Made by a program: the position numbers and the translations under genes. This document shows positions 33,243-33,700 of a stretch of DNA of 33,700 nt, one piece after another (the first letter of the stretch is position 1; each line of letters opens with the position of its first letter). Under the pieces are notes generated by a model. It searched no databases, was not told the DNA's origin, and worked only from the letters and a program-made list of their open reading frames with translations. The stretch is taken from contig CAMUZA010000016.1 of the NCBI GenBank assembly GCA_947165085.1, positions 1 to 33,700 on the forward strand, in the 5' to 3' direction. The stretch comes from an uncultured Clostridia bacterium (GTDB taxonomy: Bacteria > Bacillota > Clostridia > Oscillospirales > Oscillospiraceae).

Positions 33243-33700
33243 ATGGAACAGAATCTACTCAATGCGGTGAAGCGCTTTTCCGACGGCGACGAGCTGCGTG
33301 CCTACACTTTTCTGGGCTGCCATAAGGCGCAACTGGACGGGGAAAACGGCTATGTGTTCCGCGTGTGGGCGCCGAACGCGCACGGTGTCAGCGTAACGGG
33401 CGACTGGAACTTCTGGAACGAAGAAGACATGCCGATGACCTGGGTAAAGAACGGCGTCTGGGAAGCGTTTTCTCCGTTTGCGCAGGAGGGACAGGCCTAT
33501 AAATTCTGCATCCGCAGACCGGACGGCAGCCGCGTGTACAAATCCGATCCCTACGGCTTCCGCATGATGGACCGCCCGGACACTTCCAGCCGCGTCTGCA
33601 CGCTGGAGGGTTATGCATGGAGCGACGCCGCCTACCGCAGACAGCAGGGCAAAAAGAAGCTGCTGGACAGCCCGATGAACATCTACGAAGTGCACGCCGG
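33243..33700 (+). CDS. glgB: 1,4-alpha-glucan branching enzyme, N-terminal part (runs off window)
   Basis: The frame stays open to the end of the window, 152 complete codons. ATG 33243 follows AAAGGAGG. The visible part is the N-terminal CBM48 beta-sandwich of glycogen branching enzyme: FLGCHKAQLDGENGYVFRVW, APNAHGVSVTGDWNFWN, then YKSDPYGFRMMDRPDTSSR. It enters the GH13 catalytic domain at SPMNIYEVHAG. GlgB adds alpha-1,6 branches to glycogen. The catalytic Asp and Glu lie beyond the window. Some related GH13 proteins (GlgX, trehalohydrolase) also start with CBM48, but DPYGF with MNIYEVH favours GlgB. Confidence 0.88.
   Translation, partial: MEQNLLNAVKRFSDGDELRAYTFLGCHKAQLDGENGYVFRVWAPNAHGVSVTGDWNFWNEEDMPMTWVKNGVWEAFSPFAQEGQAYKFCIRRPDGSRVYKSDPYGFRMMDRPDTSSRVCTLEGYAWSDAAYRRQQGKKKLLDSPMNIYEVHA

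Overview
The window looks like chromosomal DNA of an anaerobic, GC-rich Firmicute of class Clostridia, probably a gut Oscillospiraceae-like lineage. That placement is an inference. It rests on the rpoB-rpoC and mraZ-to-ftsZ gene content, strong GGAGG ribosome sites, consensus sigma-A promoters, a MurE with the meso-diaminopimelate motif DNPR, a division PBP with two PASTA domains, and clostridial-type molybdenum hydroxylases. Nearly all genes are on the + strand; only mgtE is on the - strand.

Layout. 1-4812: 3' part of rpoB, then rpoC and a terminator. 5085-12148: a five-gene molybdenum hydroxylase operon. It holds a three-subunit xanthine dehydrogenase-like enzyme (xdhA-xdhC-xdhB) followed by a YgfM/XdhD pair, with its own promoter and terminator. 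12382-25200: the dcw cell-wall and division cluster, mraZ-rsmH-ftsL-PBP-murE-murF-mraY-ftsW-murG-murA-ftsQ, with MraZ-operator-like repeats behind its promoter. murD, murC and ftsA are not in the cluster. 25340-26428: ftsZ with its own promoter and terminator. 26541-28458: yerC, a methyltransferase and hslO. 28585-29204: a five-tRNA operon (Val, Asp, Phe, Gly, Cys) behind a perfect consensus promoter. 29448-30038: a YegP-family protein and a 72-residue protein. 30336-31196: a YitT membrane protein. 31431-32807: mgtE (-) with a long leader. 33243-end: start of glgB.

The most unusual feature is a pair of short, nearly identical elements (30078-30241 and 31232-31393), one on each side of the yitT gene. 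Each is flanked by a direct repeat of 28 or 30 bp, and each repeat is a complete terminator hairpin specific to that locus. This reads as a small non-autonomous mobile element that inserts in the U-tract of terminators and duplicates the whole hairpin. Each copy carries three hairpins and imperfect terminal inverted repeats, and no transposase is visible.

Other signals: a duplicated tRNA-Phe 3' end flanking a 90-bp structured insert; an mgtE leader with a 29-codon mini-ORF and a possible pseudoknot; a 12-bp hairpin that buries the murA ribosome site; and a terminator-like hairpin between ftsL and the PBP gene inside the dcw operon.

How the genes work together: the dcw genes make lipid II (MurA, MurE, MurF, MraY, MurG) and build the septum (FtsZ, FtsQ, FtsL, FtsW and its partner PBP). 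The molybdenum enzymes probably oxidise purines or related heterocycles. All functional calls rest on motif reading and remembered family sequences; no database search was run.
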